In this document: in pieces, positions 17,552-25,807 of the stretch
Layout: every line of letters begins with the position of its first letter
How positions within the stretch are numbered: the first letter of the stretch is position 1
From: SFWF01 sp045537915
GTDB taxonomy: Bacteria > Bacillota > Clostridia > Oscillospirales > Acutalibacteraceae
Reading direction: 5' to 3'
Assembly (NCBI GenBank): GCA_045537915.1
Contig: JAZSQK010000054.1
Span: forward strand, 1 to 63,914
Length of the DNA stretch: 63,914 bases
Translations under genes and position numbers: made by a program
The notes under the pieces: generated by a model
What the model saw: the letters and a program-made list of their open reading frames with translations, nothing else
Databases searched by the model: none
What the model was told of the DNA's origin: nothing

Positions 17552-19309
17552 TTACTCGATATAGTATTTCTTTTTAAACTCCTGATACATTTGAGTAAAC
17601 TCGGTCTGCTCTCCTGTTTTTAGCTGATTCAGATACTCATGGGTTTCGAACGAATCGTTGCTTATTTCAATGCAACAAACCGCAATGTTTGAGCAATGGT
17701 CTGAAATTCTTTCACAGTTGTTGAGAAGGTCTGAAAGAATAAAGCCAAGCTCCATAGTGCAGTCACCCTGTCTGAGTCTTGAAATGTGACCGTTCTTAAT
17801 CTTTCTGTTAAGTCTGTCAATAACTTGCTCTAGCGGCTCAACTAGTTTTGCCGACTCAAGATTATTCTCAATAAGTGAAACAGTTGCAAGTCCTAAAATC
17901 TCGGATACAGCATTTATAAGAATCTTAATATCATTAGTAGCATCCGCTGAGAAAGCAACATTCTTATCATGAATTTCTTTTGCAGTTTCAGCGATATTTA
18001 GCGCATGGTCTGAAATTCTCTCAATATCTCCAATGCAATGAAGAAGTTCACTTACCATCTTGCTGTCCTCAATAGAAATATCGTGTTCCGCTATTTTTAC
18101 AAGATAAGTGCTTGTCTTGTCCTCGTATTTATCTACAAGAGCTTCCTTTTCTTTAACTTCGGCAAAGAGATTTTCATCGAAACCATCAAGTAGTAAAACT
18201 GCTTTTTCATAAGATTCTTTCGAAATATTTGCCATATCGCAGACAAGCTCTTTACACTTTTCAACAGCAAAAGAAGGCATATTTAAGAATCTCTCATCAA
18301 GAGTAGAAAACACATCAATAACATGTTCTTGCTTTTTGGATTTAATTGTCTTAATAGCAAGTTTTTCAAGCCAGTTGCAGAAAGGTAAAAGAATGACTGT
18401 CGAAATAATGTTGAATACTGTATGAACAACCGCAATGCCGGCAGCTCCAGCCCTTTCATTTAAGAACTCAAACCCAACAATGTAATTAAATAAATAGAAC
18501 AACCCTGCAACAACTGTCACGCCAATCATTTTAATGTAAAGACAACTGTATGCAACACGCTTTGACTCGGTGTTGCCTGTTAAGGAAGAAATAATAGGAG
18601 TAATTGTTGTTCCTATATTCTGCCCAAGTATTACAGGAATTGCAGTAGAATAAGGTATTATACAGGACAACGACAGCGCCTGCAAAACACCAACCGATGC
18701 TGAAGAAGACTGAATAACTGCAGTAAATATTGTACCTACCAGAATGCCCATCAAGGGATTAGAGAACATTGTAAGCATATTTGTAAAGGTCTCGTTATCC
18801 CTGAGGCCGGAAACAGCACTACTCATCGCATTCATTCCAAACATAAGGATTGCAAAACCGAGCAATATATTTCCTGTATTTTTTCTTTTATCATTCTTTG
18901 CAGTCATAATCATTAAAAGACCAATTACTGCAAGGATTGGAGTAAAGGACTCTGGTTTAAAAAGTTTTATTATGGTGGCGGTGCCTTGTATGTCAGCCGT
19001 ACTGAGCAGCCAAGCAGTAACAGTCGTACCGATATTAGCGCCCATAATAATACTGATTGTCTGACCCAATCTCATAATACCGGAGTTTACAAAACCAACA
19101 AGCATAACCGTAGTTGCTGAAGAAGATTGAATTACGGCAGTAACAATAAAACCAAGAAGAAAGCCTTTAAAACGATTTGAAGTCAGCTTTGCTAATATAG
19201 ACTCTAGTTTTCCTCCGGCAAGTTTCTTAAGGCTGTCTCCCATCAGATCCATACCATAAAGAAAAAGCGCCAAGCCTCCAATAAGACTTAATACAGAAAA
19301 AATATCCAT
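17552..19309 (-). CDS. Na/Pi cotransporter-type protein with PhoU-like C-terminal domain
   Basis: This 585-residue protein has two internally related halves of membrane helices, each with the QSSSATTVMLVGFVNSG / QSSSASVGVLQAL motif (about 61-77 and 200-213), the signature of the PNaS family. A cytosolic PhoU-like helical region (about 350-560, with SDHALNIAE and SDHCSNIAV repeats) follows. It probably imports phosphate with Na+. The PhoU part suggests regulation by phosphate status. The RBS is GAGGAG and it is monocistronic. Confidence 0.92.
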   Translation of the reverse strand: MDIFSVLSLIGGLALFLYGMDLMGDSLKKLAGGKLESILAKLTSNRFKGFLLGFIVTAVIQSSSATTVMLVGFVNSGIMRLGQTISIIMGANIGTTVTAWLLSTADIQGTATIIKLFKPESFTPILAVIGLLMIMTAKNDKRKNTGNILLGFAILMFGMNAMSSAVSGLRDNETFTNMLTMFSNPLMGILVGTIFTAVIQSSSASVGVLQALSLSCIIPYSTAIPVILGQNIGTTITPIISSLTGNTESKRVAYSCLYIKMIGVTVVAGLFYLFNYIVGFEFLNERAGAAGIAVVHTVFNIISTVILLPFCNWLEKLAIKTIKSKKQEHVIDVFSTLDERFLNMPSFAVEKCKELVCDMANISKESYEKAVLLLDGFDENLFAEVKEKEALVDKYEDKTSTYLVKIAEHDISIEDSKMVSELLHCIGDIERISDHALNIAETAKEIHDKNVAFSADATNDIKILINAVSEILGLATVSLIENNLESAKLVEPLEQVIDRLNRKIKNGHISRLRQGDCTMELGFILSDLLNNCERISDHCSNIAVCCIEISNDSFETHEYLNQLKTGEQTEFTQMYQEFKKKYYIE

Positions 19310-19365
19310 TGTTTCTCCTCTTTAATGTTCATTATCTTTTATTTTTTACAAACTTTAACAAAAAT

Positions 19366-19394
19366 AATATACCATATTTCTTTAATTTTAACAA
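19366..19394 (-). promoter_or_regulatory. Promoter of the Na/Pi gene
   Basis: TTGTTA (19389-19394), a 17-bp spacer and TATATT (19366-19371) preceded by TATGG (extended -10) read on the minus strand. Confidence 0.5.
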
Positions 19395-19417
19395 GAAAAA
19401 TATAAGCGTGTTTTTAT

Positions 19418-19457
19418 ACAAAAAAAAGCGGTACAAAGAAAATTCTTTTGTACCGCT
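19418..19457 (-). terminator. Terminator after the RsgI-like lipoprotein gene
   Basis: AGCGGTACAAA / TGTACCGCT stem followed by eight or more T on the minus strand. Confidence 0.88.
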
Positions 19458-19467
19458 AAACTATTAA

Positions 19468-20472
19468 TTATTTAATTTTAAATATTGACCCTACAGATAG
19501 GTAATCACTTGCTCCCGCAAGACGAACAATTTTAAGTTCATTTTCACTGATTATTTGGAGATCCATATCCTCTCCTCCTGTAAGGGTAACTATATCAGAA
19601 CTAACAGTATACTGACCACCGCTACCTCCGCCACCGCAGGGATAATAGGTTTTATTATTATATACTACACTCTCGCTGTCTGACGGGACCTCCCCCACAA
19701 CGCTTATATCACCATATGGGGCTTGGACATATGCGAAATTACCGCCAGAAAAACTTAGTGAAACTACTGTAATCATTTCTTCAGCAAAAGGATCGGGCTT
19801 AATCGTAATATACTCTACACCTGTTTTAAGCGTAGGCTTCGGTTGCTCTGCAGGCTTGCTTTCAACCGATGAGGTGGTGGTGCTGGAAATAGTGGTGCTT
19901 GAAGTAGATACACTTGAGCTGACGGTTTGTGATGATGTATCACTTGAGGTGTCAGTAGTAGTGCTGCTTGTAGTGTTGGCGCTGTTCAGCGCATCTTCAG
20001 TAACTACTACACCCTTATCAAGCACATTTACTGTGGCTTCAATCTGAATTTCTTGTAATGCACTCTTTGCAGCATCGTTTGCAGTTTTTAAAATTATATT
20101 ATTTGTGTCCTCGGCCTTTGTTTCAACAATGTTAATTGTGACCTCTTTGTTCTCGACAAGGTAACCGTCTGCAGCTGCAGTTTCAATAACAAGGTCTACG
20201 CCCGTCTCAAGAGTTGCTCCAACAAGGGTGTCCTCAATTTTCTCATAGCTATTTTTAGCATCAGAGTTCAAATACTCAACAGCAAGTATGACCTGATTTG
20301 AATCAAGGTAAAGATTGACAGTCGGATTAATAGTGATCTGTACTACAGAAACATAATCTGTAGGCGGAACGAAGTCTCCTGTTTCCTTGCCTTTTTTACC
20401 GCAACCAACAAATGAAACTGCTAAGGTAAAGCACAAGCATATTGCAATTATTGTTGTAACAAGCTTTTTCAT
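19468..20472 (-). CDS. Lipoprotein with an RsgI-like extracytoplasmic domain
   Basis: This protein of 334 residues has a signal peptide ending in a lipobox, SFVGC (Cys24). Residues about 40-140 resemble the extracytoplasmic domain of anti-sigma factor RsgI: a VQITINPTVNLYLDSN strand, then VEYLNSDAKNSYE and ETGVDLVIETAAADGYL. A Ser/Thr-rich linker (about 160-215) and a C-terminal beta-rich domain follow. RsgI proteins themselves have a cytosolic sigma-binding part, which is absent here, so a direct anti-sigma role is unlikely. The start was set at MKKLVTT with GAGGTG upstream; the longer frame to 20619 overlaps the upstream gene. It is 16 bp after the DUF898-like gene. Confidence 0.7.
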   Translation of the reverse strand: MKKLVTTIIAICLCFTLAVSFVGCGKKGKETGDFVPPTDYVSVVQITINPTVNLYLDSNQVILAVEYLNSDAKNSYEKIEDTLVGATLETGVDLVIETAAADGYLVENKEVTINIVETKAEDTNNIILKTANDAAKSALQEIQIEATVNVLDKGVVVTEDALNSANTTSSTTTDTSSDTSSQTVSSSVSTSSTTISSTTTSSVESKPAEQPKPTLKTGVEYITIKPDPFAEEMITVVSLSFSGGNFAYVQAPYGDISVVGEVPSDSESVVYNNKTYYPCGGGGSGGQYTVSSDIVTLTGGEDMDLQIISENELKIVRLAGASDYLSVGSIFKIK

Positions 20473-20488
20473 AAAAACACCTCTATTT

Positions 20489-21955
20489 TTAATAAAGCAT
20501 ATCACCCATCTGGGTGTTGTAATCGACGTCATTACGTGAGTCAAAGCTAACCCTCTTAAACAAGAGCGTACTGATTGCACCGAACAAAATAGAAACAGCA
20601 AGTATAACGGCAATAACAATAGCTGCTATTTTTCCACCGTTGCCTTTTGAAACAACAGCCGAAGATTCACTTTTTCTTATTGCCATAACGCACTTTTTAA
20701 TTACTGCAAGCTCCTCTTCGGTCAGCTCAATTCCACTCTCCAAAAGAAGATCTCCGTATCGAACAGCCTTTTTCAGATATTCAAGCGAAAGCTTTGTGTT
20801 TTCAGTAGAAAGACCGAAATTTCCGTTAAAGATAAGTCTGTTTCTGATAGCAGGAACCTGTCCCTTTTCTGCCGATTTATCTAGCATTTCTCTGGTAGCC
20901 TCGACATTATGCGTTAAGGCATAAAGGCACATAGCAGGAGCATATTCTGCCTCAGCAGAAGCCTTAAGTAAAGAAGAAAAAGGTTCCTCTGTGTACTGCT
21001 CATCAGCAAAGCGAACAACATATAAATACTGAGCAGAACGGCAACCGCAGTTTGCCAAAGCGAAAAGTTCTTCCTTGGAAATAGAGTCGGTTATTCCCGC
21101 TTTAATTGCTTCCATTTCATACTCAACATTCAAACTTTTAAAGGTTGAAGTATCGGTGCGTATAATGTTGCGATACTCGCTCTGTTTTATGAGTGCCTGA
21201 GTTGTATGCTCATGGTCAATGGTATTCTCAGCTTCAAGGCGAAGATTTTTAACCGGAACAAAAATTCCGAAAATTCCGAAGGTAATACCTGTCAAAAAGC
21301 CCCAAAGTAGATATTTAAGGAAGAAATTACCTATAGTGCCTGTAAATACAAGACGTCTTGAATCGGTAACAGTATGCTTTCTTTCCCAACGAAGTTTAAT
21401 AATATTAGACCACGCAGGCCCTACTAACGGAACAAAAAGCACGAGGATAGAGAGTATACTGGTTCCGATAAGTCCGAGAACTCCACCATCAAAATAACTG
21501 TTGTTGTCCTCTTCTCCGACAAAATGGGTATGCTTGGAAACCCATTTTCTAATTGCAATTGTCATCCAAAGGCTATATATGCCAAATGTTATGAAGGACA
21601 AAAACATCCACAAAATGTAGTTGCCTATCAGTTGTATTCCGGTTCCGTCAAAATACATTCGTTTTCCGCAGACTATAGTATGCTTTGCCTTCCATCTCTG
21701 AAGTAAACAGAACATCCAAGGAAATGCAATTCCAAGGGTTATTGCAGTAACAAAAACAACAAGAAAACTGTAGCCTATGTAAGCAAGGTATCCGCCATCA
21801 AAATAAGACTTGTCCCCTTCGGTTACTGTATTATCCTCTTCCTTTTGTTTTGATTTAGAACTGAGGAAAACAATAAGCGCTACGATTCCTCCAACTACAG
21901 CAGCAACTACTATAACTGCAAAAAGAACTGATAAAATGCCAGATACTGATCTCAT
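20489..21955 (-). CDS. DUF898 (YjgN)-like membrane protein with four internal repeats and a Sel1-like region
   Basis: This 488-residue protein has one N-terminal membrane helix (about 5-30), then four repeats of about 50 residues starting near 51, 101, 154 and 203. Each begins YFDGxxxxxIG, carries a membrane helix and ends in (R/K)W-x3-KHT. These match the DUF898/YjgN pattern. A cytosolic helical stretch (about 290-410) resembles Sel1/TPR repeats, and a last membrane helix lies near 437-458. The function is unknown. It is first in a two-gene operon with the RsgI-like lipoprotein, starting behind GGGGGG. Confidence 0.72.
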   Translation of the reverse strand: MRSVSGILSVLFAVIVVAAVVGGIVALIVFLSSKSKQKEEDNTVTEGDKSYFDGGYLAYIGYSFLVVFVTAITLGIAFPWMFCLLQRWKAKHTIVCGKRMYFDGTGIQLIGNYILWMFLSFITFGIYSLWMTIAIRKWVSKHTHFVGEEDNNSYFDGGVLGLIGTSILSILVLFVPLVGPAWSNIIKLRWERKHTVTDSRRLVFTGTIGNFFLKYLLWGFLTGITFGIFGIFVPVKNLRLEAENTIDHEHTTQALIKQSEYRNIIRTDTSTFKSLNVEYEMEAIKAGITDSISKEELFALANCGCRSAQYLYVVRFADEQYTEEPFSSLLKASAEAEYAPAMCLYALTHNVEATREMLDKSAEKGQVPAIRNRLIFNGNFGLSTENTKLSLEYLKKAVRYGDLLLESGIELTEEELAVIKKCVMAIRKSESSAVVSKGNGGKIAAIVIAVILAVSILFGAISTLLFKRVSFDSRNDVDYNTQMGDMLY

Positions 21956-21992
21956 AATAACCCCCCTAAAATTTGTAGATTTATCTACTTTT

Positions 21993-22023
21993 TTAGTGTA
22001 TCACACTAAAGCGCAAAATTCAA
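21993..22023 (-). promoter_or_regulatory. Promoter of the DUF898/lipoprotein operon with an overlapping palindrome
   Basis: TTGAAT (22018-22023), 17 bp, TACACT (21995-22000) on the minus strand, with TGTGA before the -10. The -10 lies inside a perfect 8-3-8 inverted repeat, TTTAGTGTGATACACTAAA (21993-22011). Confidence 0.6.
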
Positions 22024-22060
22024 CAAAAAAATGGGCTTGGTGTATTGACCAAACCCATTA
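22024..22060 (-). terminator. Terminator after the pyrophosphatase gene
   Basis: AATGGGTTTGG pairs with CCAAGCCCATT (one G-U) and is followed by seven T on the minus strand. Confidence 0.87.
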
Positions 22061-22080
22061 CAAAATTGTTGTGTCTAAAC

Positions 22081-24162
22081 CTATAAAAGTGAGAAGCTTA
22101 CAACCAGTGCCGCAAACACTATAGAAACCATAGACAAAAGCTTAATAAGAATATTTATAGCGGGACCTGCTGTATCCTTGAAGGGATCTCCTACGGTATC
22201 ACCAACTACTGCAGCCTTGTGGTTGTCCGAACCCTTACCGCCGTGAACTCCGCTTTCAATATATTTCTTTGCATTGTCCCAAGCGCCGCCGGCGTTAGAC
22301 ATAAATACTGCCATAAGGAAGCCTGTTGCGGTTGCTCCTGCAAGCATACCTACAACGCCATTCGGTCCAAGGATAAGACCTACGCAAACAGGTACGATAA
22401 CGGCAATAACGGTGGGAAGAATCATTTCTTTGAGAGAGGAACGTGTGCAAAGGTCAACACAACGAGCATAATCGGGATCAGCCTTGCCGTCCATAAGACC
22501 TGTGATTTCCTTAAACTGACGGCGTACCTCTATAACAACGCTTTGCGCCGCTTTGCCAACCGACTCCATCGTAAGCGCTGCGAAAACAAAAGGTAAGCAC
22601 GCACCTATAAACAGACCGATAAGAACCGACGGGTTCATAATATCGAGGTTAAATTTAAAATCAGAACCTAAAGAGTTAATCTTTTCAATATAGGATGCCA
22701 TCAAAGCAAGGGCAGTTAGAGCTGCCGAACCAATGGCAAAGCCCTTGCCTGTTGCGGCAGTTGTGTTACCAAGAGAGTCAAGGGCATCAGTGCGGCTTCT
22801 GACCTCTTCATCAAGTCCTGTCATTTGAGCAATACCACCTGCATTGTCGGCAACAGGACCGTAAGCATCGGTTGCAAGTGTTATACCAAGTGTTGAAAGC
22901 ATACCTACAGCAGCCAAGGCAATACCATAAAGACCTAAACTTGTACTCTGGGCTCCACCCGAAACAAAATATGCAACAAGTACGCATACAGCAACAATTA
23001 TTATAGGAAGTGCAGTAGAGAGCATGCCAAGTGACAAGCCGCCAATGATTATTGTAGCCGAGCCCGTTTCGCTTGTGGATGCAAGCTTCTTGGTTGGCTT
23101 GTAGGTATCAGAGGTAAAATATTCCGTCGACTGTCCAATAAGTACGCCCGCAATAAGACCGGCAAGAATAGCAAAATAGAGTGTCCAGTTATCCTTGCCT
23201 AAAACGAAATAAACGACAGGCAGTGAGATAACTGCGATAAGTATTGCCGAGAAATTTGTTCCACGACTTAATGCAGTGAGAAGATTTTTCTGGCTGGCGC
23301 CCTCTTTTGTTCTTACAAGGAAGGTACCGAAAATTGAGCATAAAATACCAATAGTTGCAAGAACAAGAGGCAAAGCCATAGCCCTTATATCGCCGCCGAA
23401 AGCAGCAACGCCGAGAGCTGATGCCGAAATAATTGAGCCAACATAAGACTCATAAAGGTCGGCACCCATACCTGCAACATCACCTACATTGTCACCTACG
23501 TTATCAGCAATAACAGCAGGATTACGAGGGTCATCTTCGGGGATTCCTGCTTCAACTTTACCAACAAGGTCTGCACCAACATCGGCTGCCTTTGTAAATA
23601 TACCTCCACCGACTCTTGCAAACAGAGCCATTGAGGATGCGCCCATACCAAAGGTAAGCATTGCGCCGGTAATTTCAGAAGGATTACAGCCGAAAGCGTA
23701 TTTTAGAATGGCGAACCAGATTGCAATATCCAGAAGGCCGAGACCTACTACAGTAAAGCCCATAACAGAACCTGCGGAAAAAGCAACTCTAAGACCTCGA
23801 TTTAGACCCTCTCTACAAGCATTGGCTGTTCTTGCATTAGCAAGAGTAGCGATCTTCATTCCGACAAAACCTGAAAGACCGGAGAAGAAGCCACCAGTTA
23901 CAAATGCGAACGGAACATATGGCGTGAGCAGCTTAGCAAATGCCATTATTCCAAGAACGACAAACATAACACCAAAGAATATAAAAACAATTTTGTATTG
24001 GCGCTTTAAATAAGCGTTTGCTCCCTGCCTGATAGACATAGATATCTTTTTCATTAAATCCGTGCCTTCAGAAAATCCCAACACCTTTTTAGCAGTAAAA
24101 AGTGCGAAAAGCAGAGCAATAATCGAACCCGAAAATGTCAATATTACCAGAAGTTTATCCAA
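22081..24162 (-). CDS. hppA: Membrane-bound ion-pumping pyrophosphatase, K+-dependent type
   Basis: This 693-residue protein has about 16 membrane helices. It carries the substrate loops FTKAADVGADLVGKVE and DNVGDNVGDVAGMGADLYE, and later DAYGPVADNAGG and the C-terminal GDTVGDPFKDTAGP. The loop GNTTAATGKG has Ala where K+-independent enzymes have Lys, so the enzyme belongs to the K+-dependent group. It couples pyrophosphate hydrolysis to export of H+ or Na+; which ion is pumped cannot be decided by eye. It is monocistronic with its own promoter and terminator. Confidence 0.96.
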   Translation of the reverse strand: MDKLLVILTFSGSIIALLFALFTAKKVLGFSEGTDLMKKISMSIRQGANAYLKRQYKIVFIFFGVMFVVLGIMAFAKLLTPYVPFAFVTGGFFSGLSGFVGMKIATLANARTANACREGLNRGLRVAFSAGSVMGFTVVGLGLLDIAIWFAILKYAFGCNPSEITGAMLTFGMGASSMALFARVGGGIFTKAADVGADLVGKVEAGIPEDDPRNPAVIADNVGDNVGDVAGMGADLYESYVGSIISASALGVAAFGGDIRAMALPLVLATIGILCSIFGTFLVRTKEGASQKNLLTALSRGTNFSAILIAVISLPVVYFVLGKDNWTLYFAILAGLIAGVLIGQSTEYFTSDTYKPTKKLASTSETGSATIIIGGLSLGMLSTALPIIIVAVCVLVAYFVSGGAQSTSLGLYGIALAAVGMLSTLGITLATDAYGPVADNAGGIAQMTGLDEEVRSRTDALDSLGNTTAATGKGFAIGSAALTALALMASYIEKINSLGSDFKFNLDIMNPSVLIGLFIGACLPFVFAALTMESVGKAAQSVVIEVRRQFKEITGLMDGKADPDYARCVDLCTRSSLKEMILPTVIAVIVPVCVGLILGPNGVVGMLAGATATGFLMAVFMSNAGGAWDNAKKYIESGVHGGKGSDNHKAAVVGDTVGDPFKDTAGPAINILIKLLSMVSIVFAALVVSFSLL

Positions 24163-24239
24163 AACACAACATCTCCTAACGACATTAAAAATAATGAGAG
24201 AACTAGATATTTTCTACATTCTCTTTTATGGGTTTGTTA

Positions 24240-24268
24240 ATTATATCACAAAGTTTTTAATAAAGCAA
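24240..24268 (-). promoter_or_regulatory. Promoter of hppA
   Basis: TTGCTT (24263-24268), 17 bp and TATAAT (24240-24245) with TGTGA directly before the -10 (extended -10) on the minus strand. The leader is about 70 nt. Confidence 0.6.
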
Positions 24269-24304
24269 TTAAAAATTTTTTTGCATTTTTAGGTATAATA
24301 TGGT

Positions 24305-24347
24305 AAAAAAGCACAAAATCCCGTACAAATCAGTGTACGAGATTTTG
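24305..24347 (-). terminator. Terminator after the fucose-isomerase-like gene
   Basis: CAAAATCTCGTAC pairs with GTACGGGATTTTG (one G-U) and a run of six T follows a few bases later on the minus strand. Confidence 0.75.
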
Positions 24348-24356
24348 AATTAACAA

Positions 24357-25733
24357 TTAAACCGGGTCTGCATTAAGATGTGGAATGTATTTACAAGCCT
24401 CAATCAAAATATCTCCTACCCTACCGTATATACCTGCAACATGATGAATATAAGGGCCCTCTACCAGCTTATGCTCCCATTTTGGCCAATCATTTACCTC
24501 AATCCAGACATAGCTTCCGACATTCTTAGGACCTTCTGTTGTGTCAGCCTCACCGATAAATAGGCTATATACGCCGTGATCCCCGTCAAATCTTGCAACA
24601 GTTAATTCCCCTTCTCTTAATTCCCACTCACAGATGCCGTAATTATCATTATTATATCTGTTCTCACCGGCAGTTGCGACAGACTTATCCTTAGCCAACG
24701 AATATGGGAAGTTTCCGCAATGCCAAAGAAGCTCTGCGTTATCATTATATGGATGGCGAACTGTAATATCTGCAAAGAAAGGTACTCCGCTACCGAAAGC
24801 GGCAGCCTTCATAATTATAGCAGTTATCGCACCGTGTATATCGGTCTCACAAACAGTTGGTATGCCCTCATCGGTTAATAAAGCATTAGCTAAACAAGGC
24901 ATAATGCCCATCATATCCTGCAACGAGGACCAACACTGAATTGCTATAGCTCTGCAATTATACTGCTCAGCAAGAAGCTTCATCGCAACCTTAAGCGATG
25001 CAACCTTTTTTATTTTCTCAAGGTCGCCTATTCGGTCAATTTTTGAAATGAAGTCGACTGTTTTTACAAAGTCCTCTCCTGCCTCCTCGCAAACCTGATT
25101 TGCCTTAACAACGAGGTCATTGATAGTAACGGGATATAAATGAACATTAAACTTTTCAATAAGCTCATTCTCGTTACAAATTACACTACAAAAGGGCTCG
25201 GGCCTTGTAGAAATCTGTAATATGTTAAGGTTCTTAAGAGATTTTACAACATTAGCAACCTTAAGGAACTTTAAAAAGCCTTCAGAGAACTCATCGCTTC
25301 CAAGCCAAGAGTTTGTTAAATATGTAAAAGGAATATTATATCGTCTGAGCACCTTACCGGTTGCAAATAAACCGCACTGCGAATCTCTGCTGCGAAGACC
25401 CTGTTCATCAGGAGCATCGTCACGGGGTCCCCAAAGAAGAACAGGTACATTAAAAGCCTTAGCAACCTGAGCTACACGGTTTTCAGAGCCAAAATTACAA
25501 TGTGGAAAAAATATTGCGTCAACCTTTTCTCTTGAAAAGCGTTCGATAATAGGAGCGATATCAGAATCACTATACAATAATTTTTCCTCATTTATACCGT
25601 CTAGGTCTACTATTTCCACAGGGAACTCAGAAACAATAGACCTGATCTTGTCATTAAATTTAATTGCTTCCGATCGGTCAAAAACGTCTCTGCGTGTGGG
25701 ACAGTAACCAATTTTTATTAGCATATTTTCCAT
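24357..25733 (-). CDS. L-fucose/L-arabinose isomerase-fold family protein
   Basis: This protein of about 458 residues begins IKIGYCPTRRDVFDRSEA and has FFPHCNFGSENRVAQVAKAFNVPVLLWGPRD (about 80-110) and AIAIQCWSSLQDMMG. These are features of the FucI/AraA-like superfamily, but of the shorter lineage that is not true FucI. It probably isomerises or otherwise acts on a sugar, and the substrate is unknown. The start was set at the ATG at 25733, 7 bases after GAGGTG; the ATG at 25748 is part of that ribosome site. It stands alone with its own promoter and terminator. Confidence 0.82.
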   Translation of the reverse strand: MENMLIKIGYCPTRRDVFDRSEAIKFNDKIRSIVSEFPVEIVDLDGINEEKLLYSDSDIAPIIERFSREKVDAIFFPHCNFGSENRVAQVAKAFNVPVLLWGPRDDAPDEQGLRSRDSQCGLFATGKVLRRYNIPFTYLTNSWLGSDEFSEGFLKFLKVANVVKSLKNLNILQISTRPEPFCSVICNENELIEKFNVHLYPVTINDLVVKANQVCEEAGEDFVKTVDFISKIDRIGDLEKIKKVASLKVAMKLLAEQYNCRAIAIQCWSSLQDMMGIMPCLANALLTDEGIPTVCETDIHGAITAIIMKAAAFGSGVPFFADITVRHPYNDNAELLWHCGNFPYSLAKDKSVATAGENRYNNDNYGICEWELREGELTVARFDGDHGVYSLFIGEADTTEGPKNVGSYVWIEVNDWPKWEHKLVEGPYIHHVAGIYGRVGDILIEACKYIPHLNADPV

Positions 25734-25767
25734 TATGGGACACCTCATTTTAGTAGATTCTGCGATT

Positions 25768-25796
25768 ATTATAGCAAATTATGGTATAAATAGCAA
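25768..25796 (-). promoter_or_regulatory. Promoter of the fucose-isomerase-like gene
   Basis: TTGCTA (25791-25796), 17 bp, TATAAT (25768-25773) on the minus strand. Confidence 0.6.
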
Positions 25797-25807
25797 CACT
25801 TATTAAA

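Noticed and set aside
24357..25748. The fucose-isomerase-like gene as a duplicate of fucI.
   Set aside because: It is shorter and has different motifs and only shares the superfamily fold.
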